64,000 nucleotides of DNA from Arthrobacter methylotrophus (lineage in GTDB: Bacteria; Actinomycetota; Actinomycetes; Actinomycetales; Micrococcaceae): positions 2,914,001-2,978,000 of the forward strand of contig NZ_BAABED010000001.1 of assembly GCF_039539965.1 (NCBI RefSeq). Direction: 5' to 3'. Both the position numbers and the translations under genes were made by a program. Shown here piece by piece: positions 56,240-64,000 of the stretch. Position 1 is the stretch's first letter; each line of letters begins with the position of its first letter. A model generated the notes under the pieces. The model saw only the letters and a list, made by a program, of their open reading frames with translations, was not told the origin of the DNA and did not search any database.

Positions 56240-57163
56240 TCAGGCGCCGCTCAACAGCGCGAAAAGAATAAATGCTGTGGGAGCCGCGAAGACGATCGAG
56301 TCTAGGCGGTCCATGACCCCGCCATGCCCGGGGAGGATGCTGCTCATGTCCTTGACGCCAAGCTCCCGCTTGACCATGGATTCAGCGAGGTCGCCGGCGG
56401 TGGCCGCCGCGACCATCCCAACGGCAAGAACCACGCCAACCCACCACGGCCGACCCAGGACGAAGATGCTGGCAAGGACACCGATGACCACGGCTCCGCC
56501 CACCGAGCCTCCGAAACCCTCCCAGGTCTTCTTGGGGCTGATCTTGGGAGCCATCGGGTGCTTGCCGAACAATGCGCCTACGAGATAACCAAAAGTGTCG
56601 TTGGATACCACCAGCAAGAACATCACGGCAATCTGCCAGGCGCCTGCCGGAACTTGTCCACCGGGCCAGGGACCCGCCGTCGTCGCTCCCCCGCCCGCGT
56701 GGAGGGGCAAGACGGCGAAGCTGATCAGGAAGGGGACCCAGGCAAGAGTGAAAATTCCCGCGAAGACGCTGCGGGGCGCGCCGGCGGCGCTTTCAAGCGA
56801 GCGCCACAGCAGGACGGCCGTGCTGCTGAGCACCATCGCAAAAAGCAGGCTTTCGGGACCGCCGAAGTAGGCTGCCAACGGCATGGCCACCGTGCCAACC
56901 AGCACGGGGACAATCGGCATCCGCGTTCCTTGGCCTTCCAGAGCCCGGAAAATCTCCCACACACCGAGCACCGCGAAGGCCGTGGTCAAGAGAACGAAGC
57001 CCAACGGCAGGAACAGAAGCCCCCCGAGAACCGCAACGAGCATGGCAAGCCCGACGCCGATAGCGGCCGGAAGATTCCGGCCGGCCTTGGGCGTCGGGTT
57101 GCCGCGTTGGCGCCTGGCGCGTGTGGGAATTCCCCGCGCGGGCGCCGGCTCAGCCTCGCTCAT
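56240..57163 (-). CDS. cdsA: Phosphatidate cytidylyltransferase
   Basis: CdsA makes CDP-diacylglycerol for phospholipid synthesis. The 307-residue protein has a positively charged N-terminus, about eight helices, and the signature SPKKTWEGFGGSVGGAV plus ILPGHGGVMDRLDSI near the end. Its start overlaps the frr stop by one base (TGATG). Confidence 0.96.
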   Translation of the reverse strand: MSEAEPAPARGIPTRARRQRGNPTPKAGRNLPAAIGVGLAMLVAVLGGLLFLPLGFVLLTTAFAVLGVWEIFRALEGQGTRMPIVPVLVGTVAMPLAAYFGGPESLLFAMVLSSTAVLLWRSLESAAGAPRSVFAGIFTLAWVPFLISFAVLPLHAGGGATTAGPWPGGQVPAGAWQIAVMFLLVVSNDTFGYLVGALFGKHPMAPKISPKKTWEGFGGSVGGAVVIGVLASIFVLGRPWWVGVVLAVGMVAAATAGDLAESMVKRELGVKDMSSILPGHGGVMDRLDSIVFAAPTAFILFALLSGA

Positions 57164-57720
57164 CAGACCTCGAGCAGCTCGGCTTCCTTGCGCTTGAGAA
57201 GCTCGTCGATACCGTCGACGTGTGCCTTGGTGAGGGCGTCGAGTTCCTTTTCGCCACGGGCACCTTCGTCTTCGCCGGCTTCCCCGTCCTTGACGAGCTT
57301 GTCCAGGGAGTCCTTGGCTTTGCGTCGGATGCTGCGGATGGTGACCTTTGCGTCTTCACCCTTGCCCTTGACGATCTTGACGTACTCCTTGCGGCGTTCC
57401 TGGGTCAGCTCCGGGATGGTGATCCGGATGACGTTGCCGTCGTTGGATGGGTTCGCACCCACCTCGGAATCGCTCAAGGCCCTTTCAATATCGCGCAGTG
57501 CGGTCTTGTCGTAAGGGGTGATGAGAATGGTCCTGGCGTCCGGAATTGCGAACGAGGCCAGCTGCTGCAGCGGTGTGGGGGTGCCGTAATATTCCACGAT
57601 CACCTTGCTGTAGAGCCCGGGGTTGGCGCGACCAGTACGGATGGTCGCGAAATCCTCTTTGGCCACCTCAACCGCCTTGTCCATCTTTTCCCCGGCTTCG
57701 AGCAAGGTTTCTTCGATCAC
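57163..57720 (-). CDS. frr: Ribosome recycling factor
   Basis: RRF splits terminated ribosomes with EF-G. The 185-residue protein has [36 protein letters not shown], and [20 protein letters not shown], and the standard length. GTG start. It is followed directly by cdsA. Confidence 0.98.
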   Translation of the reverse strand: MIEETLLEAGEKMDKAVEVAKEDFATIRTGRANPGLYSKVIVEYYGTPTPLQQLASFAIPDARTILITPYDKTALRDIERALSDSEVGANPSNDGNVIRITIPELTQERRKEYVKIVKGKGEDAKVTIRSIRRKAKDSLDKLVKDGEAGEDEGARGEKELDALTKAHVDGIDELLKRKEAELLEV

Positions 57721-57776
57721 GGTTTCTCCTCAGAAATAGTCGCGCCCCGGTCCACGGGCCGCGATGCACAATAAAT

Positions 57777-57796
57777 TTCCGCCCCTGCGGGCGGAA
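57777..57796 (-). terminator. pyrH-frr spacer hairpin
   Basis: TTCCGCCC-CTGC-GGGCGGAA is an 8-bp stem in the 102-bp spacer. On the reverse strand it is followed by AAATTTATTGT, so it may attenuate transcription from pyrH into frr. Confidence 0.6.
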
Positions 57797-57822
57797 GAGT
57801 CCTAGAAATATCCTAGCCCTTG

Positions 57823-58560
57823 CTAGGGAGTGACCAGGGTGCCCAGTTTTTCGCCGAGGATGGCGCGGGTGACGTTCCCCTCGCCTTCCATACCGAAGAC
57901 CACCATGGACAAATCGTTGTCCTTGCACATGGTCATGGCGGTCTGGTCCATGACGCGGATGTCACGGCGCAATGCGTCGTCGTAGCTGAGCCTTTCGAGC
58001 TTCTCGGCCGAGGGATCCTTCTTGGGATCCGCCGTGTACACGCCGTCCACACCGCTCTTTGCCATCAGGACGACGTCGGCGTGCACTTCGAGCGCGCGCT
58101 GGGCGGCAACGGTGTCAGTGGAGAAGTAAGGAAGACCTGCGCCCGCACCAAAGATAACGACGCGGCCCTTCTCCATGTGGCGGATGGCGCGGCGCGGAAT
58201 GTAGGCCTCGGCCACCTGGCCCATGGTGATGGCGCTCTGGACGCGGGTCTCGACGCCCGCTTGCTCCAGGAAGTCCTGAAGGGCCAGACAGTTCATCACG
58301 GTGCCGAGCATGCCCATGTAGTCGGCTCGAGAGCGGTCCATGCCGCTCTGGGACAATTCGGCTCCTCGGAAGAAGTTGCCGCCGCCGACCACGATTGCCA
58401 CCTCGACTTCGGAAACGGCTGCGGCGATCTGCTTGGCGATAGCGCGGACGGTTTCCGGGTCTACACCGAGCTTTCCGCCGCCAATGACCTCGCCGGACAG
58501 CTTCAGCAGCACGCGGCGTCGGGACTTCCCGGGCTGGATTGCAGTGTTCTCGGTTTCCAT
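57823..58560 (-). CDS. pyrH: Uridylate kinase
   Basis: PyrH phosphorylates UMP to UDP. The 245-residue protein has the [18 protein letters not shown] region, [32 protein letters not shown] and the [13 protein letters not shown] block. It lies between tsf and frr as in most actinobacteria. Confidence 0.98.
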   Translation of the reverse strand: METENTAIQPGKSRRRVLLKLSGEVIGGGKLGVDPETVRAIAKQIAAAVSEVEVAIVVGGGNFFRGAELSQSGMDRSRADYMGMLGTVMNCLALQDFLEQAGVETRVQSAITMGQVAEAYIPRRAIRHMEKGRVVIFGAGAGLPYFSTDTVAAQRALEVHADVVLMAKSGVDGVYTADPKKDPSAEKLERLSYDDALRRDIRVMDQTAMTMCKDNDLSMVVFGMEGEGNVTRAILGEKLGTLVTP

Positions 58561-58676
58561 GGTGCCTTCCCGTTAATGGACTCTGGCTAGATTATCTTGC
58601 TGAGGGGCGCGGCAGAAAGCTGCTCACTGTAGATGCGCTCGGCGCGTGCCTGCCGGGCGCACGGGCCGTTGCATGC

Positions 58677-58711
58677 AAAAGGGGCGGCCACCGCGGTGGC
58701 CGCCCCTTTTT
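58677..58711 (-). terminator. tsf terminator
   Basis: AAAAGGGGCGGCCACCG and its exact complement form a perfect 34-bp palindrome ending in a T-run, nine bases beyond the tsf stop. Either strand could end transcription here, but only tsf reads towards it from close by. Confidence 0.85.
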
Positions 58712-58719
58712 GAATCTGA

Positions 58720-59556
58720 CTAGTTTCCGACGCGGAAGCGGGCAACTGCAGTTGCCTTGACGCCAGCCTCTTCCAGGACCTGTGCAACTGTCTTCTTGGA
58801 GTCCTTGGCGAATGCCTGGTCCAAGAGAACCTCACCCTTGTAGAAGCCCGTCACGCGGCCTTCCACGATCTTCGAAAGGGCGGCTTCCGGTTTACCTTCG
58901 GCCTTGGCGGTCTCTTCGGCGATGCGACGCTCGGACTCGACCAGTTCAGCCGGGACGTCTTCGCGGCTCAGGTAGTTCGGAGCCATGGCTGCAACGTGGA
59001 CTGCGACGTCGTGGGCTGCGGTAGCAGCGGCGTCGCCCTCGCCCTCGACGGCGAACAGGACGCCGACCTGGGCCGGGAGGTCCTTGGAGGTCTTGTGCAG
59101 GTAAGCGTCAACCGTGCCGCCTTCAATGCGGGCGATGCGGCGGACAACAACCTTCTCGCCGAGGACGGCGCCTTCTTCGACGACAACCTCGGAAAGGGGC
59201 TTGCCGTCGACGTCGATGGCCAGCAGGGTCTCGAGGTCGGCAGCACCGGACTCGACAGCGACGGCCAGGACCTTGTCGGCCAGCTGGATGAACTTGTCAG
59301 CCTTCGCAACGAAGTCGGTCTCGCAGTTGACCTCGATCATTACGCCGACGCCACCCGTGACCTTGGCTGCAACCAGGCCTTCCGCGGTGGAGCGGCCTTC
59401 ACGCTTTGTAGCGCCCTTGAGACCCTTGATGCGGATGATCTCGATGGCCTTCTCGGCGTCGCCGTTGGCCTCGTCAAGAGCCTTCTTGACGTCCATCATG
59501 CCGGCGCCGGTGCGCTCGCGCAGGGCCTTGATGTCAGCAGCAGTGTAGTTCGCCAT
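58720..59556 (-). CDS. tsf: Elongation factor Ts
   Basis: EF-Ts is the nucleotide exchange factor for EF-Tu. The 278-residue protein shows MANYTAADIKALRERTGAGM, DVKKALDEANGDAEKAIE, VNCETDFVAKADKF and the C-terminal core domain. It follows rpsB. Confidence 0.98.
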   Translation of the reverse strand: MANYTAADIKALRERTGAGMMDVKKALDEANGDAEKAIEIIRIKGLKGATKREGRSTAEGLVAAKVTGGVGVMIEVNCETDFVAKADKFIQLADKVLAVAVESGAADLETLLAIDVDGKPLSEVVVEEGAVLGEKVVVRRIARIEGGTVDAYLHKTSKDLPAQVGVLFAVEGEGDAAATAAHDVAVHVAAMAPNYLSREDVPAELVESERRIAEETAKAEGKPEAALSKIVEGRVTGFYKGEVLLDQAFAKDSKKTVAQVLEEAGVKATAVARFRVGN

Positions 59557-59593
59557 GTGAACCCCTCTGTCTAGAAATTTATGTGTTTACGGA

Positions 59594-59636
59594 CTGACAG
59601 GACGGCAGCCCACCGTGTGGGCCGCCATCCTGTCAG
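59594..59636 (-). terminator. rpsB-tsf spacer hairpin
   Basis: CTGACAGGACGGCAGCCCAC pairs imperfectly with GTGGGCCGCCATCCTGTCAG around a CGT loop. It lies in the 121-bp spacer and has no T-run in the leftward direction. It could partly uncouple tsf from rpsB or protect processed ends. Confidence 0.6.
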
Positions 59637-59677
59637 TAGCTCCCTGCGCCGATATCCGGTGCCGGGAAGGTCCGGAT

Positions 59678-60541
59678 TTACTTGTCTGCTTCGGCTTCGC
59701 CGGCCGGTGCTTCAGCAGCAGCCGGAGCTTCGGCGGCCGGGGCTTCAGCAGCCTCGGCAGCCGGGGCTTCGGCCTTGCTGCCTTCGAGGAGCTCGCGCTC
59801 CCACTCAGCCAGCGGCTCTTCCGGTGCCTCTGCAGCCCCGGTTGCGCGCTGGTTACGAGCGATGAGGCCCTCAGCAACAGCGTCGGCAACCACGCGGGTC
59901 AGCAGGTTGACGGAGCGGATGGCGTCGTCGTTGCCCGGGATCGGGAAATCAACTTCGTCCGGATCGCAGTTGGTGTCCAGGATGGCAACAACCGGGATGT
60001 TCAGCTTCTTGGCTTCGTCAACAGCAAGGTGTTCCTTCTTTGTGTCGACAACCCACAGAACGGAAGGAGCCTTGGTCAGGTTACGGATACCACCGAGGTT
60101 GGTTTCCAGCTTTGTGAGTTCACGCTTGAGGAGCAGGAGCTCCTTCTTGGTGTAACCGGAGCCCGCAACGTCCTCGAAGTTGATTTCTTCGAGTTCCTTC
60201 ATGCGCTGAATGCGCTTGGCAACGGTCTGGAAGTTGGTGAGCATACCGCCCAACCAGCGCTGGTTGACGTACGGCTGGCCGACTCGGGTAGCCTGCTCAG
60301 CAATTGCTTCCTGAGCCTGCTTCTTGGTGCCGACGAACAGGACGGTGCCGCCGTGGGCGACGGTAGCCTTGACGAACTCGAAAGCACGGTCGATGTAGGA
60401 CAGCGACTGTTGAAGGTCGATGATGTAGATGCCGTTGCGCTCCGTGAAGATGAATCGCTTCATCTTCGGGTTCCAACGACGGGTCTGGTGTCCAAAGTGG
60501 ACGCCGCTGTCAAGCAGCTGGCGCATAGTTACGACGGGCAT
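59678..60541 (-). CDS. rpsB: 30S ribosomal protein S2
   Basis: The 287-residue protein starts [20 protein letters not shown] and has [20 protein letters not shown] and [12 protein letters not shown], with an Ala/Glu-rich tail of about 45 residues. A GGAAGGAG site precedes the ATG. It is first in the rpsB-tsf-pyrH-frr-cdsA string. Confidence 0.98.
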   Translation of the reverse strand: MPVVTMRQLLDSGVHFGHQTRRWNPKMKRFIFTERNGIYIIDLQQSLSYIDRAFEFVKATVAHGGTVLFVGTKKQAQEAIAEQATRVGQPYVNQRWLGGMLTNFQTVAKRIQRMKELEEINFEDVAGSGYTKKELLLLKRELTKLETNLGGIRNLTKAPSVLWVVDTKKEHLAVDEAKKLNIPVVAILDTNCDPDEVDFPIPGNDDAIRSVNLLTRVVADAVAEGLIARNQRATGAAEAPEEPLAEWERELLEGSKAEAPAAEAAEAPAAEAPAAAEAPAGEAEADK

Positions 60542-60973
60542 GCCGACGCTCCTTCCGGCAGGTCATTCATGAGAGAGCCACACGGGCCGCTCTTACCCTG
60601 CCATAGTTGACGGTTAGTTAGCCGGACCCGAACGGGCCTTGGCTCCTGGCATCCATTGCACTTCCCATCCGGCCAATGACTCGCCGGACCGCAAGAGGCA
60701 CAATCCTCCGCAGCGTTGAATCCGCGGGGATTCGCAATTGGAGGGTTGGATACGCGTAGTCAGCCTGGAGCCCCCGCGCAACTGAATGAGAAGCGCTTCT
60801 GAACAAGCTTGAGGGCACAGCAAACTGCTCCACCAAGTGTACTACAGCGCCTTCAGCCTCATGACCGCGATGCATGAGGCTTACCTTCGATGTTCCCGCT
60901 GTTTTCGCTCCGTTTTTCCACATAGCCAAACGTGCCACTTTCGGTACCCACGGAGCTGGCCAAGGCTTGATCC
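60542..60973. other. rpsB / M23 divergent spacer
   Basis: The 432-bp spacer must hold the rpsB leader and promoter and the M23 promoter. A perfect 12-bp palindrome, AGAAGCGCTTCT, lies at 60789-60800 and resembles a LacI-type operator. No coding signal or known riboswitch is seen. Confidence 0.5.
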
Positions 60974-62347
60974 ATGAGAATGGTAAACCTCCTAGGCCAT
61001 CTACTCGTGGTTCTGGCGTTGGGTACAGCACCCGCCGGTGCTGCACCGAATTCCGGCTCAGCCGCTTCAGCCAGCACTCGCCCGGACTGGGTGTGGCCGC
61101 TATCCCCCAGGCCCACAGTCATGCGTAGTTTCGATCCACCGGACAAACCCTGGCAAAGCGGGCACCGCGGCGTGGATTTGCAAGCAGCCAACGACGGCGC
61201 CACGGTCGCCACTCCTTCCGGCGGAACCGTGAGCTTCGTGGGCTTCGTGGTGGATCGGCCCGTGATCACCATCGACCACGGAGGCGGGCTACGGAGCAGC
61301 TTTGAGCCCGTGAGCAGCGAGCTCAAAGAGGGCGCTACTGTCAACAAAGGTCAAGCGATCGGGGCGGTGAAAACGGGCCATTGCTCTGCGTCGCCGTGCA
61401 TCCACTGGGGTGTGCGGCGCGGGGAGGACTACGTCAACCCGCTTGCCCTCGTCACGGATCTTCGGCCGTCGGTGTTGCTGCCAATAGAGCTGCTGTCGTC
61501 AGACGATGGCCGAAATCCCCGTGATGGCCCGCCCCGTGACGAGGGTGTTGATTTCGTGGGTGCCCTCGTAGGAATAGATCGCCTCGGCATCGGCGAAGAT
61601 CTTGGCCATCTCATAGTCAGTGACGATACCGTTGCCGCCCAGGATGCCCCGGCCCAGTGCGACACTTTCTCGCATGCGCGCCGTGGTGAAGGCTTTCGCC
61701 AACGCGGATTGCTCATCCTTGGCCAGTCCGGCATCCTCAAGCTGGGCCAGGCGGACCATCATGCCCATGGAGCCGACTGTGTTGCCCAGGATCTGCACCA
61801 ACTGTTGCTGCACCAGTTGGAACGAAGCCAGGGGCCTTCCAAACTGCTTCCGTTCAACGGCGTAGCGGCGAGCAACGTCGAACGCCGCAAGCTGCTGCCC
61901 CACGGCCTGCCACGCGACCGAGAGCCGCGTGGCTTTGAGGACCTTGTTGGTGTCCCTGAAGCTATTGGCGTTGGCCAGTTTGAAGAAGTCCGGGACCACC
62001 ACGTTTTCGAGGGTGATGTCGGCGTTTTGGACGGTCCGCAGCGAAATCTTGTTCTCGATCTTGCTGGCTTTGAATCCCGACACGCTCGTGTCCACCAGGA
62101 AGCCCTTGACCTGGCTGTCTGCGAGGTCGCGAGCGAAAACCACTACCCAGTCAGAGAAGGTGGCATTGCCGATCCAGCGCTTGGCTCCATTGAGGATCCA
62201 GTTGTCTCCTTCGCGGCGCGCAGTGGTCCGGGTCCCCCCTGCGACGTCCGAGCCTCCCAAGGGCTCGGTAAGTCCAAAGGCGCCGAGCTTCTTGAGGGCA
62301 TAAATGTCCGGCAGCCAGGCGTCCTGTTGCTCTTGAGATGCCAATGA
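60974..62347 (+). CDS. M23 (LytM-like) peptidase with antisense read-through tail
   Basis: The first about 170 residues form a secreted LytM/M23 protein. A signal peptide (NLLGHLLVVLALGTAPAGA) is followed by WPLSPRPTVMRSFDPP, GHRGVDLQAANDGATVATPS, IDHGGGLRSSFEPVSS and CIHWGVRRGEDYVNPLALV, with the metal-type H-x3-D and H-x-H-like positions altered (H-R-G-V-D; I-H-W-G). No stop codon occurs after this domain; the frame stays open to 62347 across the antisense of the acyl-CoA dehydrogenase. The roughly 280-residue tail has no recognisable fold and is probably an artefact of a lost stop or frameshift. The domain end is near 61490. Confidence 0.6.
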   Translation: MRMVNLLGHLLVVLALGTAPAGAAPNSGSAASASTRPDWVWPLSPRPTVMRSFDPPDKPWQSGHRGVDLQAANDGATVATPSGGTVSFVGFVVDRPVITIDHGGGLRSSFEPVSSELKEGATVNKGQAIGAVKTGHCSASPCIHWGVRRGEDYVNPLALVTDLRPSVLLPIELLSSDDGRNPRDGPPRDEGVDFVGALVGIDRLGIGEDLGHLIVSDDTVAAQDAPAQCDTFSHARRGEGFRQRGLLILGQSGILKLGQADHHAHGADCVAQDLHQLLLHQLERSQGPSKLLPFNGVAASNVERRKLLPHGLPRDREPRGFEDLVGVPEAIGVGQFEEVRDHHVFEGDVGVLDGPQRNLVLDLAGFESRHARVHQEALDLAVCEVASENHYPVREGGIADPALGSIEDPVVSFAARSGPGPPCDVRASQGLGKSKGAELLEGINVRQPGVLLLLRCQ

Positions 62348-62689
62348 CTCGATGCAACCAGTGAACAAGCCGTCGTGAACGCCCATGAACGTGGCAATGG
62401 AGGCATCGGCGCGGGTTGCCTCAGCATGGACGAGGCCTGCGAACACATTGGAATAGCCTTGGCGCCTTACCGGGCTGACCAGATCGATCTCGGCCAGCTT
62501 GGGGATCAGGTCCATAGGGAACTCCCCACGGTTCCAGCAATCCACCGCAATCGGCTTGACCTCACGGGAAAGGAAAGCCCGAATCTCGACCAGCCGGTCA
62601 TGCTCCTTGCCCGTGAGCAGCTGCTCAAAGCCATAGAAGTCGCCATCGGCGTACGGGAGGTTCTCGAGGTCGATTCCTACCTTGGACAT
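61499..62689 (-). CDS. Acyl-CoA dehydrogenase, glutaryl-CoA dehydrogenase-like
   Basis: The 396-residue FAD enzyme has FGLTEPLGGSDVAGGTRTTA, NGAKRWIGNATFSDWVVVFA, RKQFGRPLASFQLVQQQLVQ, and YSYEGTHEINTLVTGRAITG with the catalytic Glu375. The last block and the short length best match glutaryl-CoA dehydrogenases of lysine/tryptophan breakdown. It stands alone; a 16-bp inverted repeat just upstream may be its operator. Confidence 0.92.
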   Translation of the reverse strand: MSKVGIDLENLPYADGDFYGFEQLLTGKEHDRLVEIRAFLSREVKPIAVDCWNRGEFPMDLIPKLAEIDLVSPVRRQGYSNVFAGLVHAEATRADASIATFMGVHDGLFTGCIESLASQEQQDAWLPDIYALKKLGAFGLTEPLGGSDVAGGTRTTARREGDNWILNGAKRWIGNATFSDWVVVFARDLADSQVKGFLVDTSVSGFKASKIENKISLRTVQNADITLENVVVPDFFKLANANSFRDTNKVLKATRLSVAWQAVGQQLAAFDVARRYAVERKQFGRPLASFQLVQQQLVQILGNTVGSMGMMVRLAQLEDAGLAKDEQSALAKAFTTARMRESVALGRGILGGNGIVTDYEMAKIFADAEAIYSYEGTHEINTLVTGRAITGISAIV

Positions 62690-62706
62690 GGCACTCCTTT
62701 GCGTAA

Positions 62707-62722
62707 GTTACTGGTGAGTAAC
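62707..62722. promoter_or_regulatory. Operator-like inverted repeat before acyl-CoA dehydrogenase
   Basis: GTTACT-GGTG-AGTAAC is a perfect 6-bp-arm palindrome 18 bp before the leftward start codon. The TTACT-N4-AGTAA form is typical of TetR-type fatty-acid or CoA-responsive regulators. No regulator gene is adjacent. Confidence 0.55.
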
Positions 62723-62926
62723 ATACAGCAATGTCTGCCCTTCCCACAAGAAACCAGATGCACCCAGGAATGGCAGAGGGCATCCTGGGAAGTGCCATCG
62801 TCCGCGGCTGAAACAACCCCCGTTAACCTCCGGGGTTCCGCGTGTTTGCCCTTTAGACGGCTCACTCCCAGCCCGCATCCGTAGCTTGGCAGGGACATCG
62901 TTTCCCCAATCTAAGGACGATTTTCA

Positions 62927-64000
62927 ATGCCTGTTACACCCAACAAGCTCAAGCGCACCTCCGTGGTATTGGTGGGCGCGGCCTTTGCTGCCTCCACTCT
63001 TGCCTCCGTTGCCCTGCCGGCATCCGCTGTTGAGGAGAGCGAAGCACACGCCCCGGCCGCCGGATTCACTGTGAAGACGTTTTCCCCGGCCGGCGCTGAG
63101 TCAGCACCTGACGACATCACGCGCATGGGCGACTCCGTGTACGTCTCGTTCCAGAATGACGTTGGTCCCTTGGGCGAGGCCTCCGCAAACGGCGCCACAG
63201 CCAGCACCGTTCAGCAGTTCAGCCTCGACGGAAAGCCCGGCAAGTCCTGGCAAGTCACGGGCAAGGTTGATGGCCTTACGGCGGATCCGGAACACCACCG
63301 TCTTCTCCTCACCGCCAACGAGGATGGCAATTCGAGCTTCTCGACCCTCAGCCCGGACCAGGCGAAGCCGCTGACCACGTACACATATTCGGGCCTCACC
63401 CACGGTGGTGGCACCGACGCCGTATCTGTCGTGAACGGGAAGATCCTGGTCAGCGCTTCAGCGCCGGCTGATACTTCTGGCCCGGCCGCCTATTCCGTCG
63501 CGTTGGAAGGCACCACCGCCAAACTGACGCCCTTCTTCGGCGACAGCGCTACGGCTACCGCAGCCAATGGTCCCCAGGCTGGAAAGGCAACCACGCTTGG
63601 CCTCACGGACCCGGACTCCAACACCCAGGTTCCGGCGTCCGCTCCGCGGTTTAAGAACTCCTTCATGCTTGACGCGCAGGCGGACCAGCAGTTGATCTTC
63701 ACCTCCAACCCGGGCAGCGGAAAGCAGGCTCTCCAAGTCCTGTCGGTTGCCCAGCCGCTGGATGACACCGTGTTCGCTGCCCACTCCGACCAGACTCTCC
63801 TGGTCACGGACCCGAAGGACAACAAGGTCTTCTCCATCACTGGCCCGTTCAAGGCAGGCGAAGCCGTCTCAGCGGTAGTACCCGACGCAGGCCCGTCGTA
63901 TCTGGCAAACCTGGATCTGGGGACCGGCGCTCTCGCGGCGATCGAGGACCTTGCCTCCATCCAGCCCAAAGGCTTGATGTTCACCGGCGGTGACGAGGAC
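62927..64000 (+). CDS. Secreted protein with beta-propeller-like repeats, partial
   Basis: The frame runs off the right edge after 358 codons. It starts MPVTPNKLKRTSVVLVGAAF with a signal peptide (cleavage probably after PASAVE), preceded by AAGGA at a fitting distance. The mature part repeats strands with patterns such as DRMGDSVYVSFQ-like, KVDGLTADPEHHRLLLTANE and VFAAHSDQTLLVTDPKDNKV, suggestive of a seven-bladed propeller. The function is unknown; an extracellular or surface role is likely. Confidence 0.85.
   Translation, partial: MPVTPNKLKRTSVVLVGAAFAASTLASVALPASAVEESEAHAPAAGFTVKTFSPAGAESAPDDITRMGDSVYVSFQNDVGPLGEASANGATASTVQQFSLDGKPGKSWQVTGKVDGLTADPEHHRLLLTANEDGNSSFSTLSPDQAKPLTTYTYSGLTHGGGTDAVSVVNGKILVSASAPADTSGPAAYSVALEGTTAKLTPFFGDSATATAANGPQAGKATTLGLTDPDSNTQVPASAPRFKNSFMLDAQADQQLIFTSNPGSGKQALQVLSVAQPLDDTVFAAHSDQTLLVTDPKDNKVFSITGPFKAGEAVSAVVPDAGPSYLANLDLGTGALAAIEDLASIQPKGLMFTGGDED

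Overview
The window is 64 kb of GC-rich chromosome from an actinobacterium. Gene order and protein sequences fit the Micrococcaceae, most likely Arthrobacter or a close relative such as Paenarthrobacter or Pseudarthrobacter. The evidence is the nusA-ylxR-infB-rbfA-truB-ribF-rpsO-pnp string, a short NusA, a bacterial-type ProS beside ispG, rseP and dxr, frequent GTG starts, and several apparently leaderless genes. I see no rRNA, tRNA, CRISPR array, transposase or phage.

Layout. 1-1.6 kb: start of a DUF222/HNH-type gene under a LexA-like box, a small membrane protein and dapB. 1.6-2.2 kb: debris with a LuxR-HTH remnant and a long hairpin. 2.2-9.9 kb: molybdenum cofactor island (moaE-mog-moaC-moeA, a membrane sulfite-oxidase-type Mo enzyme with a two-component system, divergent moaA-moaD). 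10-10.7 kb: a DUF1579 protein and two copies of a palindromic repeat. 10.7-26.3 kb: core information-processing genes (M16 protease, pnp, rpsO, ribF, truB, rbfA, infB, ylxR, nusA, rimP) with a tryptophan dioxygenase remnant, an aminotransferase and a deaminase. 26.4-34.7 kb: DUF4439 lipid/periplasm-type protein, VIT1-like transporter, APH(6)-like kinase, TSUP permease, proS, and an ABC exporter operon with its own TetR regulator and a perfect operator. 34.8-39.8 kb: GNAT, ispG, YCII, M50 protease, dxr. 39.8-54.3 kb: LMF1-like membrane protein, then a complete leucine/branched-chain catabolic block (CitE-like lyase, MaoC, CoA-transferase A/B, acyl-CoA dehydrogenase, methylcrotonyl-CoA carboxylase alpha/beta, TetR) and a branched-chain 2-oxoacid dehydrogenase E1alpha-E1beta-E2 operon with a divergent Lrp regulator. 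54.4-56.2 kb: two membrane proteins and a DivIVA-like protein. 56.2-60.5 kb: cdsA, frr, pyrH, tsf, rpsB. 61-64 kb: an M23 protein whose frame runs through the antisense of an acyl-CoA dehydrogenase, and the start of a secreted protein.

How the parts work together. Branched-chain amino acids are deaminated elsewhere. The BCKDH operon makes acyl-CoAs. The acyl-CoA dehydrogenase, biotin carboxylase, MaoC protein and CitE-like lyase carry leucine carbon towards acetyl-CoA and acetoacetate, and the CoA-transferase activates acetoacetate. Two 20-bp inverted repeats between the TetR gene and its divergent operon, and one palindrome between lrp and bkd, look like the control sites. The Moco genes supply the neighbouring Mo enzyme.

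The most unusual structures are non-coding. Two members of a 64-66 bp palindrome family, with three compensated arm differences, each sit exactly between a TetR gene and a convergent neighbour. There is also a pair of 91-bp palindromic repeats at the edge of the Moco island, a multi-hairpin element between infB and rbfA, and a three-tier hairpin at 55.5 kb. Nothing here can be shown to be a wholly new system from sequence alone. These elements and the M23 antisense read-through are the best leads.
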